A stretch of 45,881 nt of DNA from an uncultured Clostridia bacterium (GTDB taxonomy: Bacteria > Bacillota > Clostridia > Christensenellales > UBA1242), in contig CANREZ010000001.1 of NCBI GenBank assembly GCA_947629745.1, positions 79,300 to 125,180 on the forward strand, in the 5' to 3' direction. The notes under the pieces are model-generated. The model was not told the origin of the DNA. It ran no database searches and worked only from the letters and a program-made list of their open reading frames with translations. Position numbers and translations under genes: made by a program. Shown in pieces: positions 32,872 to 41,110 of the stretch. Each line of letters begins with the position of its first letter. Position 1 is the first letter of the stretch.

Positions 32872-35649
32872 ATGGCAGAAATAAAGAAGAGTAATAATCA
32901 ATCAAAGTCAAAGGTGGCAGCATCTACTAAGCAAAAAGCTGATGTCAAGACTAGTACGGCAGATACTAGCAAGGCAAACAATCCTGCTAAAGTAGTAGCT
33001 AGTAAACCTGCAAAAGCAAGTGTTAGCGAGATAAAGACTGCAAAGAGTGCTGTGTCAAACTCCAAGGCAACTGGTGAAGTCGTGACCAAGAAGCGCGGCA
33101 GACCGAGTAAGTCTGACACTGCACAAGGCGAGAAACTAGAGCAGATGAGCCTAGATATGGTCTTTGACAAAACTACTGGGATTGCCGAGAAACACGAGGA
33201 AGTCGAAGTAGAGCAAAATACTCCAGGTGTCAGGATTATCCCAAAAGAGGAATTCGATAGGAAATCATTAAACATCAAGAAGCGGGATAAGAAGAAAAAA
33301 GAAGCGCCGGAGATCGAGAGGTTTGTCGCGGGCAAAGCCGGACTCACTAGCGAGCAAGTAGCATTGAGAGTGAGCCAAGGTCTTACCAACCACATAGACA
33401 ATAAGAATACGAAGACGTACAAGAGAATATTCTTCTCCAATATATTCACGTTCTTTAACCTATTATGTTTTGTAGTAGCAGGGGCACTAATATATGTGCG
33501 TGCATGGACGAATCTATTATTCCTAGGTGTGACCTTTGCCAATATGTTCATTGGAATATATCAGGAGATTAAGGCAAAGAAGACTATTGAGAAGATCACA
33601 TTAGTCACCGCGCCTACTGCTAGAGTCATTAGGGATAAGAAGCCTATAGACATACCAGTTAGCGAAGTGGTGCTAGACGATATAGTGGAGTTTTCACTTG
33701 GCAAACAAGTGTGTGCAGATAGCGTGATCATCGATGGCGAAGTAGAGGTCAATGAGAGTCTGCTCACCGGTGAGAGTGTGCCTATCAAGAAAAAGAAAGG
33801 GGATATCATCTTATCCGGCAGTTTCATCGCTAGTGGCAAGTGCCTCGCGCGTTGCGATAGAGTAGGTAATAGCAGTTACACTGCCGAACTTGCTGCTAAG
33901 GCAAAGGCTTATGCTAGGCCAAAGAGCGAATTGCTCCACTCATTGCAATTCACCATCAAGTGCATTGGTGTGATAATTGTGCCACTTGCAATACTGATGT
34001 TCTACAACAATATGTCAGTCTTTGGCGGAGAATTATCCAACATGGACGACGTGACGAATATTATCAAGCGCACAGCAGGGTCAATAATTGGAATGATCCC
34101 ATCAGGAATGTTCCTGCTCACATCGCTTGCTCTTGCAACTGGTGTGGTGAAATTGGCAAAGAAAAGGACTCTAGTGCAAGACCTATATAGCATTGAGATG
34201 CTAGCACGTGCAGATGTGTTGTGTCTAGATAAGACAGGCACGATCACCGATGGAACTATGAAAGTGAATAATGTGGTGCAGCTCAATTCGGATTATGCAC
34301 CGCATCTAAACGATATAATAGGGTCGATGCTAACAGCACTCGATGACAATAATCAGACGAGTCGTGCCCTTGCTACACACTTTGGTTATAGCAAGGAATA
34401 CACCGCAAAGGAAATTTTGCCATTCTCCAGCAGTAGGAAACTATCGGCTGTCACATTCAAAAATGGTGACACATTCGCATTTGGTGCGCCGGAATTTGTC
34501 TATCGTGGCAAAGATCCGAATATTGACAAGCAGGTGAAAGCGTTCGCACAAAAAGGTTTCCGCGTGCTGCTACTTGTAAAATGCAAGGGTATAGTAAAAG
34601 ATAAGCTATCGCTCGAGCGTGAGCCAATCGCAATTATTGTGATACAAGACCACATCAGGGAAGACGCGTTTGAGACCATTAGTTGGTTCAAGGAAAACAA
34701 CGTCGAGATCAAGATTATCTCAGGTGACAACCCAATAACCGTTAGCGAAGTGAGCAAGCGTGTTGGGGTGGAAAACGCAGATAAATTCATCTCACTTGAG
34801 GGACTCAGTGAGCAACAAGTGATCGATGCTAGCACGAAGTACACGGTGTTTGGCAGAGTTAGTCCGGAGCAAAAATGTATCCTTGTGAAAGCACTAAAGA
34901 GCAAGGGTCACAAAGTGGCAATGACTGGTGATGGTGTCAACGACATTTTAGCACTAAAAGAGGCTGATTGTAGCATAGCAATGGCTAGTGGTAGTGAAGC
35001 TACTAGGAATGTGAGTCACCTAGTCTTGCTTGACTCCAACTTCTCCTCCATGCCAAGCGTGGTAGCTGAGGGAAGACGAGTGGTAAACAATGTGCAAAAG
35101 TCCAGCTCGCTATTTCTCATGAAGACGCTATTCTTCATATTCACAGGATTATTCTGTTGTATAGTGAAGACCGCAACGCCATTCAATACTATGCAGATGA
35201 TGTTGCTTGAGGTATTCGTCATTGGCCTGCCGTCATTCTTCCTAGCACTGCAACCAAACAAAGATAAGATTAAGGGTAATTTCATGCGAAACTTGATCTC
35301 GAAGTCTTTGCCGGGTGCTATAATATTCACACTCAATGTGATAGCCTGCTACATATTTGACCAAGTAGTAGGCACTAATGGACAATTTATCACCATGTCC
35401 GCACTCATCGTTACATTCTCAGGACTGCTTGTGTTATACTACACTTGCCAGCCATTTGATGTGTATAGAGCAGCGTTATTTGGATGTATGCTAGTGGGAG
35501 TGATACTGATACTCACATTCGTGCCGTTTAGTTTCTTTGAATTCACTACACTAAGTCTACAGAATGTGCTCTTTATGATAGTCATGGTGCAATTATCCTA
35601 CCCACTTTACTCCTCGGTGGTCAAAGTGTGCGATAGGATCAATATTTAG
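32872..35649 (+). CDS. P-type ATPase (CtpE-like) with a basic N-terminal extension
   Basis: 925 residues. The first 150 or so are low-complexity Lys/Ala/Ser/Thr, with the AT-hook-like K-K-R-G-R-P-S-K at 73-80 and a K-K-R-D-K-K-K-K-E run. The ATPase core begins at about 157 (G-L-T-S-E-Q-V), with T-G-E-S (299-302), M4 motif M-I-P-S-G-M (about 408-413), phosphorylated D-K-T-G-T-I-T at 453 and T-G-D-G-V-N-D (685-691), then about six C-terminal helices. The core resembles CtpE-like pumps (calcium uptake reported in mycobacteria), so a divalent cation is likely; the ion is inference. Its stop is 17 bases before glyS. Confidence 0.9.
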   Translation: MAEIKKSNNQSKSKVAASTKQKADVKTSTADTSKANNPAKVVASKPAKASVSEIKTAKSAVSNSKATGEVVTKKRGRPSKSDTAQGEKLEQMSLDMVFDKTTGIAEKHEEVEVEQNTPGVRIIPKEEFDRKSLNIKKRDKKKKEAPEIERFVAGKAGLTSEQVALRVSQGLTNHIDNKNTKTYKRIFFSNIFTFFNLLCFVVAGALIYVRAWTNLLFLGVTFANMFIGIYQEIKAKKTIEKITLVTAPTARVIRDKKPIDIPVSEVVLDDIVEFSLGKQVCADSVIIDGEVEVNESLLTGESVPIKKKKGDIILSGSFIASGKCLARCDRVGNSSYTAELAAKAKAYARPKSELLHSLQFTIKCIGVIIVPLAILMFYNNMSVFGGELSNMDDVTNIIKRTAGSIIGMIPSGMFLLTSLALATGVVKLAKKRTLVQDLYSIEMLARADVLCLDKTGTITDGTMKVNNVVQLNSDYAPHLNDIIGSMLTALDDNNQTSRALATHFGYSKEYTAKEILPFSSSRKLSAVTFKNGDTFAFGAPEFVYRGKDPNIDKQVKAFAQKGFRVLLLVKCKGIVKDKLSLEREPIAIIVIQDHIREDAFETISWFKENNVEIKIISGDNPITVSEVSKRVGVENADKFISLEGLSEQQVIDASTKYTVFGRVSPEQKCILVKALKSKGHKVAMTGDGVNDILALKEADCSIAMASGSEATRNVSHLVLLDSNFSSMPSVVAEGRRVVNNVQKSSSLFLMKTLFFIFTGLFCCIVKTATPFNTMQMMLLEVFVIGLPSFFLALQPNKDKIKGNFMRNLISKSLPGAIIFTLNVIACYIFDQVVGTNGQFITMSALIVTFSGLLVLYYTCQPFDVYRAALFGCMLVGVILILTFVPFSFFEFTTLSLQNVLFMIVMVQLSYPLYSSVVKVCDRINI

Positions 35650-35666
35650 ATATTTTGAGGTTTGTT

Positions 35667-37040
35667 ATGGAAAATTTAATGGATAAATTAGTCGCCTTAT
35701 GTAAGACTCGTGGGATAATCTTCCCAGGTAGCGATATATATGGTGGCATGGGAAATACTTGGGACTATGGCCCAATTGGTGTTGAGATAAAGAATAATAT
35801 AAAGCGCGCTTGGTGGAAACAATTTGTGCAATGCGCCCCAAATACTTTTGGCGTAGATGCAGCGATCCTTATGAATAGTAGGGTGTGGGAAGCTAGTGGA
35901 CACGTATCCAGTTTCTCTGATCCAAAGATGGATTGCAAGGTGTGCAAGAGTCGTAGCCGTGCTGATGAACTGATAGAGGAATTCTGCGAGAAGAATGACC
36001 TATCCATGGATGTGGAGGGCATGAGCAATGAGAGTATGCAAGACTTCATCAATGCTCATCAGATAAAGTGCCCAAAGTGTGGCAATTTTAGCTGGACTCC
36101 AATTAGGCAATTTAACCTGATGTTTGAGACCAGCAGAGGTGTCACGGATGACAATCAAAATAAGATTTATCTAAGGCCAGAGACTGCACAAGGTGAGTAT
36201 GTCAATTTCTTGAATATTCAGCGCTCAATGCGTGCCAAAGTGCCGTTTGGCATTGCACAAATTGGCAAAGCATTCCGCAACGAAGTGACCCCAGGAAACT
36301 TCATTTTTAGGACAATAGAGTTTGAGCAAATGGAGCACCAGTGGTTCTGCAAGGAAGGCACGGACATGGACTACTATAATGAGTTTAAGCAGAAAGCCTT
36401 TGACTTCCTACTCTCCCTTGGTTTCAAAGCTGAACATTTGAGGTTCCACGATCATGAGAAACTAGCTCACTATGCAAAGTGTGCCTGCGATATCCAATAT
36501 CTCTATCCAATGGGTTGGAGTGAACTCAATGGTATCCACAATAGGACAAATTTTGACCTATCCGCACATGAGAAATTTAGTGGCAAGAGCATGAGTTATC
36601 TTGACCCATTTACAGGCGAGCGCTATGTGCCATATGTCATAGAATATTCTATCGGAGCAGATAGATTGATGCTAGCAGTACTATGCGAGGCATATGATGA
36701 GGAGATAGTGGATGGCGAGACCCGAGTGGTGCTACATTTGCATCCAAGCATTGCTCCATACAAGGTGGCAGTACTCCCATTGCAAAAGAATTTGTCTAGT
36801 AAAGCACAAGAGGTGAAGGATATGTTATCCCGAGACTTCATGTGTGTGTATGACGACGCAGGATCTATCGGGAAACGTTATAGGAGATACGACGAGATAG
36901 GTGTGCCATATTGCATCACAATAGACTTTGACACATTAGAGGACGATACGGTCACCATCCGCGATCGCGACACAATGCAGCAAATTCGTCTAAAAATTAG
37001 CGAACTAAAGAATTATTTATCCGATAAAGTCAACTTGTAA
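35667..37040 (+). CDS. glyS: Glycine--tRNA ligase, dimeric type
   Basis: 457 residues from ATG 35667. Class II synthetase of the alpha2 type (the form also named GlyQS), not the separate alpha/beta genes of many bacteria. Visible are G-G-M-G-N-T-W-D-Y-G-P-I-G near the start, R-P-E-T-A-Q-G-E-Y-V-N-F, motif 2 F-R-N-E-V-T-P-G-N-F-I-F-R-T-I-E-F-E-Q-M-E, and a C-terminal anticodon-binding domain (P-Y-K-V-A-V-L-P-L). Two cysteine pairs (C-K-V-C … C-P-K-C) in the insertion may bind zinc. TTG 35655 also opens the frame, but TTGAGG is the likely ribosome-binding site of ATG 35667. Probably co-transcribed with the preceding ATPase. Confidence 0.96.
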   Translation: MENLMDKLVALCKTRGIIFPGSDIYGGMGNTWDYGPIGVEIKNNIKRAWWKQFVQCAPNTFGVDAAILMNSRVWEASGHVSSFSDPKMDCKVCKSRSRADELIEEFCEKNDLSMDVEGMSNESMQDFINAHQIKCPKCGNFSWTPIRQFNLMFETSRGVTDDNQNKIYLRPETAQGEYVNFLNIQRSMRAKVPFGIAQIGKAFRNEVTPGNFIFRTIEFEQMEHQWFCKEGTDMDYYNEFKQKAFDFLLSLGFKAEHLRFHDHEKLAHYAKCACDIQYLYPMGWSELNGIHNRTNFDLSAHEKFSGKSMSYLDPFTGERYVPYVIEYSIGADRLMLAVLCEAYDEEIVDGETRVVLHLHPSIAPYKVAVLPLQKNLSSKAQEVKDMLSRDFMCVYDDAGSIGKRYRRYDEIGVPYCITIDFDTLEDDTVTIRDRDTMQQIRLKISELKNYLSDKVNL

Positions 37041-37190
37041 AATAAGTGAGTATGATTACTGCGTCTGAAAGATGTAAAAACTAGTGATTTGCAAAAATAA
37101 ACTTGATTAAAATATAACTGGTGTTATATATTGGCTAATATTATTCAAAAAAGTTAATTTTGTATAGTTAAAGTAACCATAGAAAATAAA

Positions 37191-37225
37191 ATATCCTTGG
37201 CAAATATTGGCCAGGGATATTTTTT
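37191..37225 (+). terminator. Terminator after glyS
   Basis: ATATCCTTGGC pairs with GCCAGGGATAT (one wobble), followed by six Ts, 150 bases past the glyS stop. Confidence 0.85.
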
Positions 37226-37260
37226 GTATAAAAAGTGCGGTGTGAGTGAAAAATTATTGT

Positions 37261-37374
37261 ATGAGAGATATATCAAAGGATATCACCTTGCACTTTGAGG
37301 ACGATAATACTTGCCCACACTGTGGAGCGAAACTGCAAAAAGGGGAGTGTCCTATGTGCAAATGCATTAGATAG
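37261..37374 (+). CDS. 37-residue zinc-ribbon mini-protein
   Basis: A short frame from ATG to TAG with C-P-H-C-G … C-P-M-C-K-C, a classic two-knuckle zinc ribbon of about 15 residues between knuckles, after an acidic N-terminal half. The ribosome-binding site is weak (GGTGTGAG). It lies 27 bases before a small membrane protein gene. Zinc ribbons are often fused to such membrane domains in one protein, so this may be a split pair or a translational unit. It is too short to be certain. Confidence 0.5.
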   Translation: MRDISKDITLHFEDDNTCPHCGAKLQKGECPMCKCIR

Positions 37375-37401
37375 GAAGTTATATAAGATTTGAGGATAGA
37401 T

Positions 37402-37749
37402 ATGAGAGAACTTAAGCGAACAGCAGATATAAATGTATACACTAAGTCCAACGATAGATATTTCGCATGGACAGCCTATATACTATTTTTCCTGCCTGTA
37501 ATTTTCTCAAAGTCCGCACTTTGCACCTGCCATATGCGAAATGCTATGAAGCTGCATTTGATGGATCTAGTAGGGGCTGGAATGTTAGCCATCGGCATAC
37601 TATTTAGGAATACTGGCTCGTCCATACTACTAATATTTATTGCCCTAGCACTACTTGGCGGGGTGATACTAATTGCTAGCCTTATCACCAAGATGTATCT
37701 AATATTCTACTCCATACAAGGTCAGTCTGTCTCTTTGCCCCTAAGATAA
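37402..37749 (+). CDS. Small membrane protein, Tic20/DUF4870-like pattern
   Basis: 115 residues from ATG 37402, chosen because TGAGGA sits six bases upstream; TTG 37390 is in frame but coincides with that site. Hydrophobic helices lie at about 20-33 (F-A-W-T-A-Y-I-L-F-F-L-P-V-I), 54-68 and 74-96. The spacing of L-P-V-I-F-S-K … M-R-N-A-M-K-L-H resembles DUF4870/Tic20-like proteins, where a helix ending with a loop is followed by an H-A/N-Q/A-x-x-L pattern. This is a weak, motif-level resemblance. It probably forms a unit with the zinc-ribbon ORF just upstream. Confidence 0.65.
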   Translation: MRELKRTADINVYTKSNDRYFAWTAYILFFLPVIFSKSALCTCHMRNAMKLHLMDLVGAGMLAIGILFRNTGSSILLIFIALALLGGVILIASLITKMYLIFYSIQGQSVSLPLR

Positions 37750-37920
37750 AAAATATAGTAGAATACGAAAAATACAATACAAGAAAATATTATATGTTAC
37801 TATGATTAAATAGATAAAAATATAAGCGAGATATATAAAATAAATGTACAGATAATAGTAAATTTAATAAAAAAAATTAAACGATATATTATAAGAAAAA
37901 CACAAATTAGATAACACAAC

Positions 37921-37947
37921 AAAAAAGCCACGGAATTAACCGTGGCT
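37921..37947 (-). terminator. Terminator of the Ser/Asn-rich protein gene
   Basis: On the minus strand AGCCACGG pairs with CCGTGGCT around a 6-base loop, followed by six Ts, 17 bases past the stop. The rest of 37750-37963 is A/T-rich with nothing recognised. Confidence 0.88.
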
Positions 37948-37963
37948 ACTTTTACTTACTTAA

Positions 37964-39082
37964 TTATCTTTCTGCTTCGTCTTCAACGACATTTTGTACT
38001 GTTAGACCAAAGTTAGCAGCAAAATCTTTTACACTTATGTTGTAGAATTTAGTATCATCTGCCTCAGTAACTTGGGATACAGTAATGTTGTTGTCGGTCA
38101 AGAACTTTGCCATATTGCCTTTGTTATTTAGATATGCCTCAACTGTCTTTGTTAGGGTATTGGTACCATACTTTGAGAAATCCAAATTCATATTGACATA
38201 TGCATATGGCTCAGCTACACCTTCGTTGTTCTTTTCAGCAATGATTTTGAATATCAATTTGCCTTGGTCGTTACGGCCGTGCATGACAAGCACATTGGTA
38301 TTAGATACATTTGCATTTGTATCATTGAATAATTGTTGTACGAGGTCGTTATTGTCGGCATTTTCGAATAACTCACTTGCCTTGCTGTAGTTTAGTTTCT
38401 TTACAGTTGAATAATTGCTTGGTTTGAAGTTATCACTTAGAGCACTTGTGATCTCAGCATTATTTGTATAGTTAGACTCTTCGATGCTACCAATTATATT
38501 CTTGACATTAGTCTTTTGTGCGTCAGATAGATTAAACTGTGCAAGTGCGATAGCACTAGTTATATTCTCATTTGACCCCACACTGATGTAGTAGGTGAGA
38601 GCAGAATTTTCTGCATCGATATCTGATAGGACCACATTGTCAGCCTTAATTACTTTACCGACAGTGTTACGATATAGATCACTTCCCCACTCTTGTAGTG
38701 ATGCATTTAGAGGGATAGATTGCTCTTCACTAGAGCTAGTAGGATTATTCTCGCTAGAGCCAGTAGAAGAATTGTTATCAGTACTTGTGAAACCTTCACT
38801 TGAACTACTAGAATTAGTGTCATATGATGAGTTACCAGAATCTTGTGTCGGACTTCCTATCACAGTACCTGTACCAGACTGTGTGCCATTATCTCCACTT
38901 ACATGCACATCGACATTTGTGTCATTCGATGATTGGGAAGATGAGTCAGTACCGCTATGATTACCGGTCACAATTTGTGCAGCAAGTGGATTTTGATTAT
39001 CCAATGCTTTTATGCCTACAGCAATCGCGCCTGCAGCACCAAGGAAAGAGCACGCAGCTATTATTAAACGTTTAATTGCCAT
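37964..39082 (-). CDS. Exported or anchored protein with a Ser/Asn-rich linker, unknown
   Basis: 372 residues. A basic N-terminus plus one hydrophobic segment (about 5-24, L-I-I-A-A-C-S-F-L-G-A-A-G-A-I-A-V-G) acts as signal peptide or anchor. No clear lipobox or cleavage motif is certain. Residues about 40-125 are a linker rich in Ser, Asn, Thr, Gly and Asp, typical of wall-spanning regions. The remaining 245 residues form a soluble, acidic domain with alternating hydrophobic positions that I do not recognise. AGGAGG and a consensus promoter precede it, suggesting strong expression. It could be a cell-surface protein. No LPXTG sorting signal is present. Confidence 0.75.
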   Translation of the reverse strand: MAIKRLIIAACSFLGAAGAIAVGIKALDNQNPLAAQIVTGNHSGTDSSSQSSNDTNVDVHVSGDNGTQSGTGTVIGSPTQDSGNSSYDTNSSSSSEGFTSTDNNSSTGSSENNPTSSSEEQSIPLNASLQEWGSDLYRNTVGKVIKADNVVLSDIDAENSALTYYISVGSNENITSAIALAQFNLSDAQKTNVKNIIGSIEESNYTNNAEITSALSDNFKPSNYSTVKKLNYSKASELFENADNNDLVQQLFNDTNANVSNTNVLVMHGRNDQGKLIFKIIAEKNNEGVAEPYAYVNMNLDFSKYGTNTLTKTVEAYLNNKGNMAKFLTDNNITVSQVTEADDTKFYNISVKDFAANFGLTVQNVVEDEAER

Positions 39083-39147
39083 AAATATTTCCTCCTACAA
39101 GTTATTATTTTAGTATAGAAAATAGTAAAACTATTTTTCTATATAAC

Positions 39148-39176
39148 ATTATACCAAATATTAGTAGATATTTCAA
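39148..39176 (-). promoter_or_regulatory. Promoter of the Ser/Asn-rich protein gene
   Basis: On the minus strand: TTGAAA (plus 39171-39176), a 17-base spacer, and TATAAT (plus 39148-39153), 65 bases before the ATG. Confidence 0.75.
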
Positions 39177-39274
39177 TAGTTATCTAAAAAATCTTTTTTG
39201 GTGATAATGTTATCCTCTACACATATTATTATATCACATTTGTGACAAAAAGTGAATAGTTCTCGGCATATATA

Positions 39275-40564
39275 TTATTTTGAGTCTTTGACAATCTTTG
39301 TCTTGCCACCCATATATGGTTGGAGCACCTTTGGGATATTGATAGAGCCATCAGCATTTAGGTGATTCTCAATCAGTGCTATTAGCATCCTTGGTGGAGC
39401 TACCACAGTGTTATTTAGAGTGTGAGCGAGTTTGTTGCCCGATGCAGTCTTGTATCTAATACCAAGGCGTCTAGCTTGTGCATCCGTCATATTAGTGCAA
39501 CTGCCGACCTCAAAATATTTCTTTTGTCTTGGGCTCCATGCCTCGACGTCGCAGCTGCGATATTTTAGATCAGCTAGATCTCCACTGCAACATTCGAGCT
39601 TCCTCACCGGTATCTCCATACTGACGAATAATTCAACTGTGAGATTTAGCATCTTGTCATACCAAGCTTCGCTATCCTCAGGCTTGCAGACTACGATCAT
39701 CTCCTGTTTCTCAAATTGATGGATACGATATATTCCACGTTCCTCAATGCCGTGTGCTCCCTTTTCCTTCCTAAAGCATGGGGAGTAGGAGGTGAGTGTG
39801 ATAGGGAGCTTTGCTTCATCGATAATTTGTCCTTGGAATCTGCCTATCATGCTATGCTCACTAGTACCTATGAGATATAGGTCTTCACCCTCAATCTTGT
39901 ACATCATGTCGTCCATTTCGGTGAAACTCATCACTCCTGCTACGACATCACGCCTTATCATATATGGTGGGATGACATAGGTGAATCCATGGTCAATCAT
40001 AAAGTCTCTAGCATATGTGAGTACGGCTGAATGCAACCTTGCTATATCACCGATTAGATAATAAAATCCTTGACCTGATGTGCGCCTTGCACTATCTAGG
40101 TCTAGCATACCTAGATTCTCTAATATATCCACATGATATGGGATATCAAAATCATATTTAGTAGGCTCTAAGTACCTTGCAATCTCCACATTCTCAGTAT
40201 CGTTCTTGCCGATAGGGGTATCGGGGCTGATAATATTTGGGATACGCATCATGCATTCCTTGATGCGCGCATTGATAGAGTCTAGCTTGGTCTCACTGTC
40301 CTCTATTGTCTTATTAATATCTACGACCTCGGCTCTGATACTATTGGCCTCATCTTTCTTTCCTTGCTTCATAAGACTTCCGATACTAGCGGACTTATTA
40401 TTTCGCATAGCGCGCAAATTGTCTATCTCGGTCTTTAATTTCCTTGCCTCATCATCGAGATTCTTCACCTCGTCGACAAGAGGAAGTTTCTCATCTTGGA
40501 ATTTCTTTCGGATATTCTCCTTAACTAATTCGGGATTGGTCCTAATAAGATTTATGTCGATCAT
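39275..40564 (-). CDS. serS: Serine--tRNA ligase
   Basis: 429 residues, normal for SerRS. It starts M-I-D-I-N-L-I-R-x-N-P-E-L-V, followed by the N-terminal coiled-coil arm (about 25-100) that binds the tRNA variable arm. Class II motif 2 is C-F-R-K-E-K-G-A-H-G-I-E-E-R-G-I-Y-R-x-H-Q-F-E-K. Motif 3 is A-H-T-L-N-N-T-V-V-A-P-P-R-M-L-I-A-L-I-E-N. It charges tRNA-Ser and, in most bacteria, provides the first step to selenocysteine. AGGAGAA and a strong promoter precede it. It is transcribed toward the origin. I found no T-box leader in front. Confidence 0.97.
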   Translation of the reverse strand: MIDINLIRTNPELVKENIRKKFQDEKLPLVDEVKNLDDEARKLKTEIDNLRAMRNNKSASIGSLMKQGKKDEANSIRAEVVDINKTIEDSETKLDSINARIKECMMRIPNIISPDTPIGKNDTENVEIARYLEPTKYDFDIPYHVDILENLGMLDLDSARRTSGQGFYYLIGDIARLHSAVLTYARDFMIDHGFTYVIPPYMIRRDVVAGVMSFTEMDDMMYKIEGEDLYLIGTSEHSMIGRFQGQIIDEAKLPITLTSYSPCFRKEKGAHGIEERGIYRIHQFEKQEMIVVCKPEDSEAWYDKMLNLTVELFVSMEIPVRKLECCSGDLADLKYRSCDVEAWSPRQKKYFEVGSCTNMTDAQARRLGIRYKTASGNKLAHTLNNTVVAPPRMLIALIENHLNADGSINIPKVLQPYMGGKTKIVKDSK

Positions 40565-40587
40565 AGTGTTCTCCTAAAAATTACTTA

Positions 40588-40616
40588 ATTATAGACAATT
40601 ATACGAGTTTTTGCAA
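40588..40616 (-). promoter_or_regulatory. Promoter of serS
   Basis: On the minus strand: TTGCAA (plus 40611-40616), a 17-base spacer, and TATAAT (plus 40588-40593), 24 bases before the ATG. Confidence 0.78.
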
Positions 40617-40807
40617 CTATAATGGGATAGTATGTATCTAACTTTTTTGATTTACTATGGGATAAAAGATTTTTGTGCAGGATGCATTAGCCATCTATAA
40701 ATGCAGCAATACTGCGACAATGTGGGTATAATGCTTTCAAATTTAACAATCTAGCTATACAAATTTTACAAATTTTTGCATAAAATACATACTATATTTA
40801 CACGAAC

Positions 40808-40834
40808 TATATACTTTGTGACAAAAAGTATATA
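40808..40834. other. 10-bp inverted repeat in the serS/trio divergent gap
   Basis: TATATACTTT (40808-40817) and AAAGTATATA (40825-40834) are perfect inverted repeats separated by seven bases. It lies about 48 bases before the -35 of the exported-protein trio, so it could be an operator or a hairpin. The overlapping word TTTGTGACAAAAAGT (40815-40829) also occurs at 39239-39253. The remainder of the 373-base gap 40565-40937 holds only the two promoters. Confidence 0.45.
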
Positions 40835-40881
40835 TTTACTAAGAAATGTGTAATTTTGGGCTAAAATTTTGATAAACGCTA

Positions 40882-40910
40882 TTGACGAGTGGGACTTTCG
40901 GTGATACAAT
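40882..40910 (+). promoter_or_regulatory. Promoter of the exported-protein trio
   Basis: TTGACG (40882-40887), a 17-base spacer, and TACAAT (40905-40910) with an extended TG. The first ATG is 27 bases downstream behind TAGGAGG. Confidence 0.82.
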
Positions 40911-40937
40911 AAGTTGTAATTATTATAGGAGGCAACT

Positions 40938-41108
40938 ATGAACTCAATTGTGAAGAAATTTACTATAGTTACGATTATATGTGCAGTGCTCGTAGTTTTC
41001 TTTTTAGGTTTTGGTGCTTACTATCGATATTATACACTAAACGCCGAAATGGATGCATCAAACGAAGAAGTGAATGCATGGATTACGGGCAATGATGAGG
41101 CAAAGTAA
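40938..41108 (+). CDS. 56-residue anchor-only paralogue (trio member 1)
   Basis: M-N-S-I-V-K-K-F-T-I, then a hydrophobic helix (about 9-29), A-Y-Y-R-Y-Y, and a short acidic tail (M-D-A-S-N-E-E-V-N-A-W … G-N-D-E). It is a miniature of the N-terminus of the third gene, which reads A-M-D-E-S-N-R-E-I-Q-Q-W … G-N-D-E before its Pro/Asn linker. The stop falls where that linker would begin. It has an excellent ribosome-binding site (TAGGAGG) and promoter, so it is likely expressed. It may be a truncated duplicate or a functional micro-membrane protein. The next gene starts two bases after its stop. Confidence 0.7.
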   Translation: MNSIVKKFTIVTIICAVLVVFFLGFGAYYRYYTLNAEMDASNEEVNAWITGNDEAK

Positions 41109-41110
41109 TT

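Noticed and set aside
40565-40937. T-box leader in front of serS
   Set aside because: The serS promoter is only 24 bases from its ATG, leaving no room for a T-box; no specifier-loop or AGGGTGGNACCGCG-like segment is seen.
40938-41108. Frameshift that splits member 1 from member 2 of the trio
   Set aside because: Member 2 has its own complete N-terminus with start and anchor helix, so it is not the continuation of member 1.
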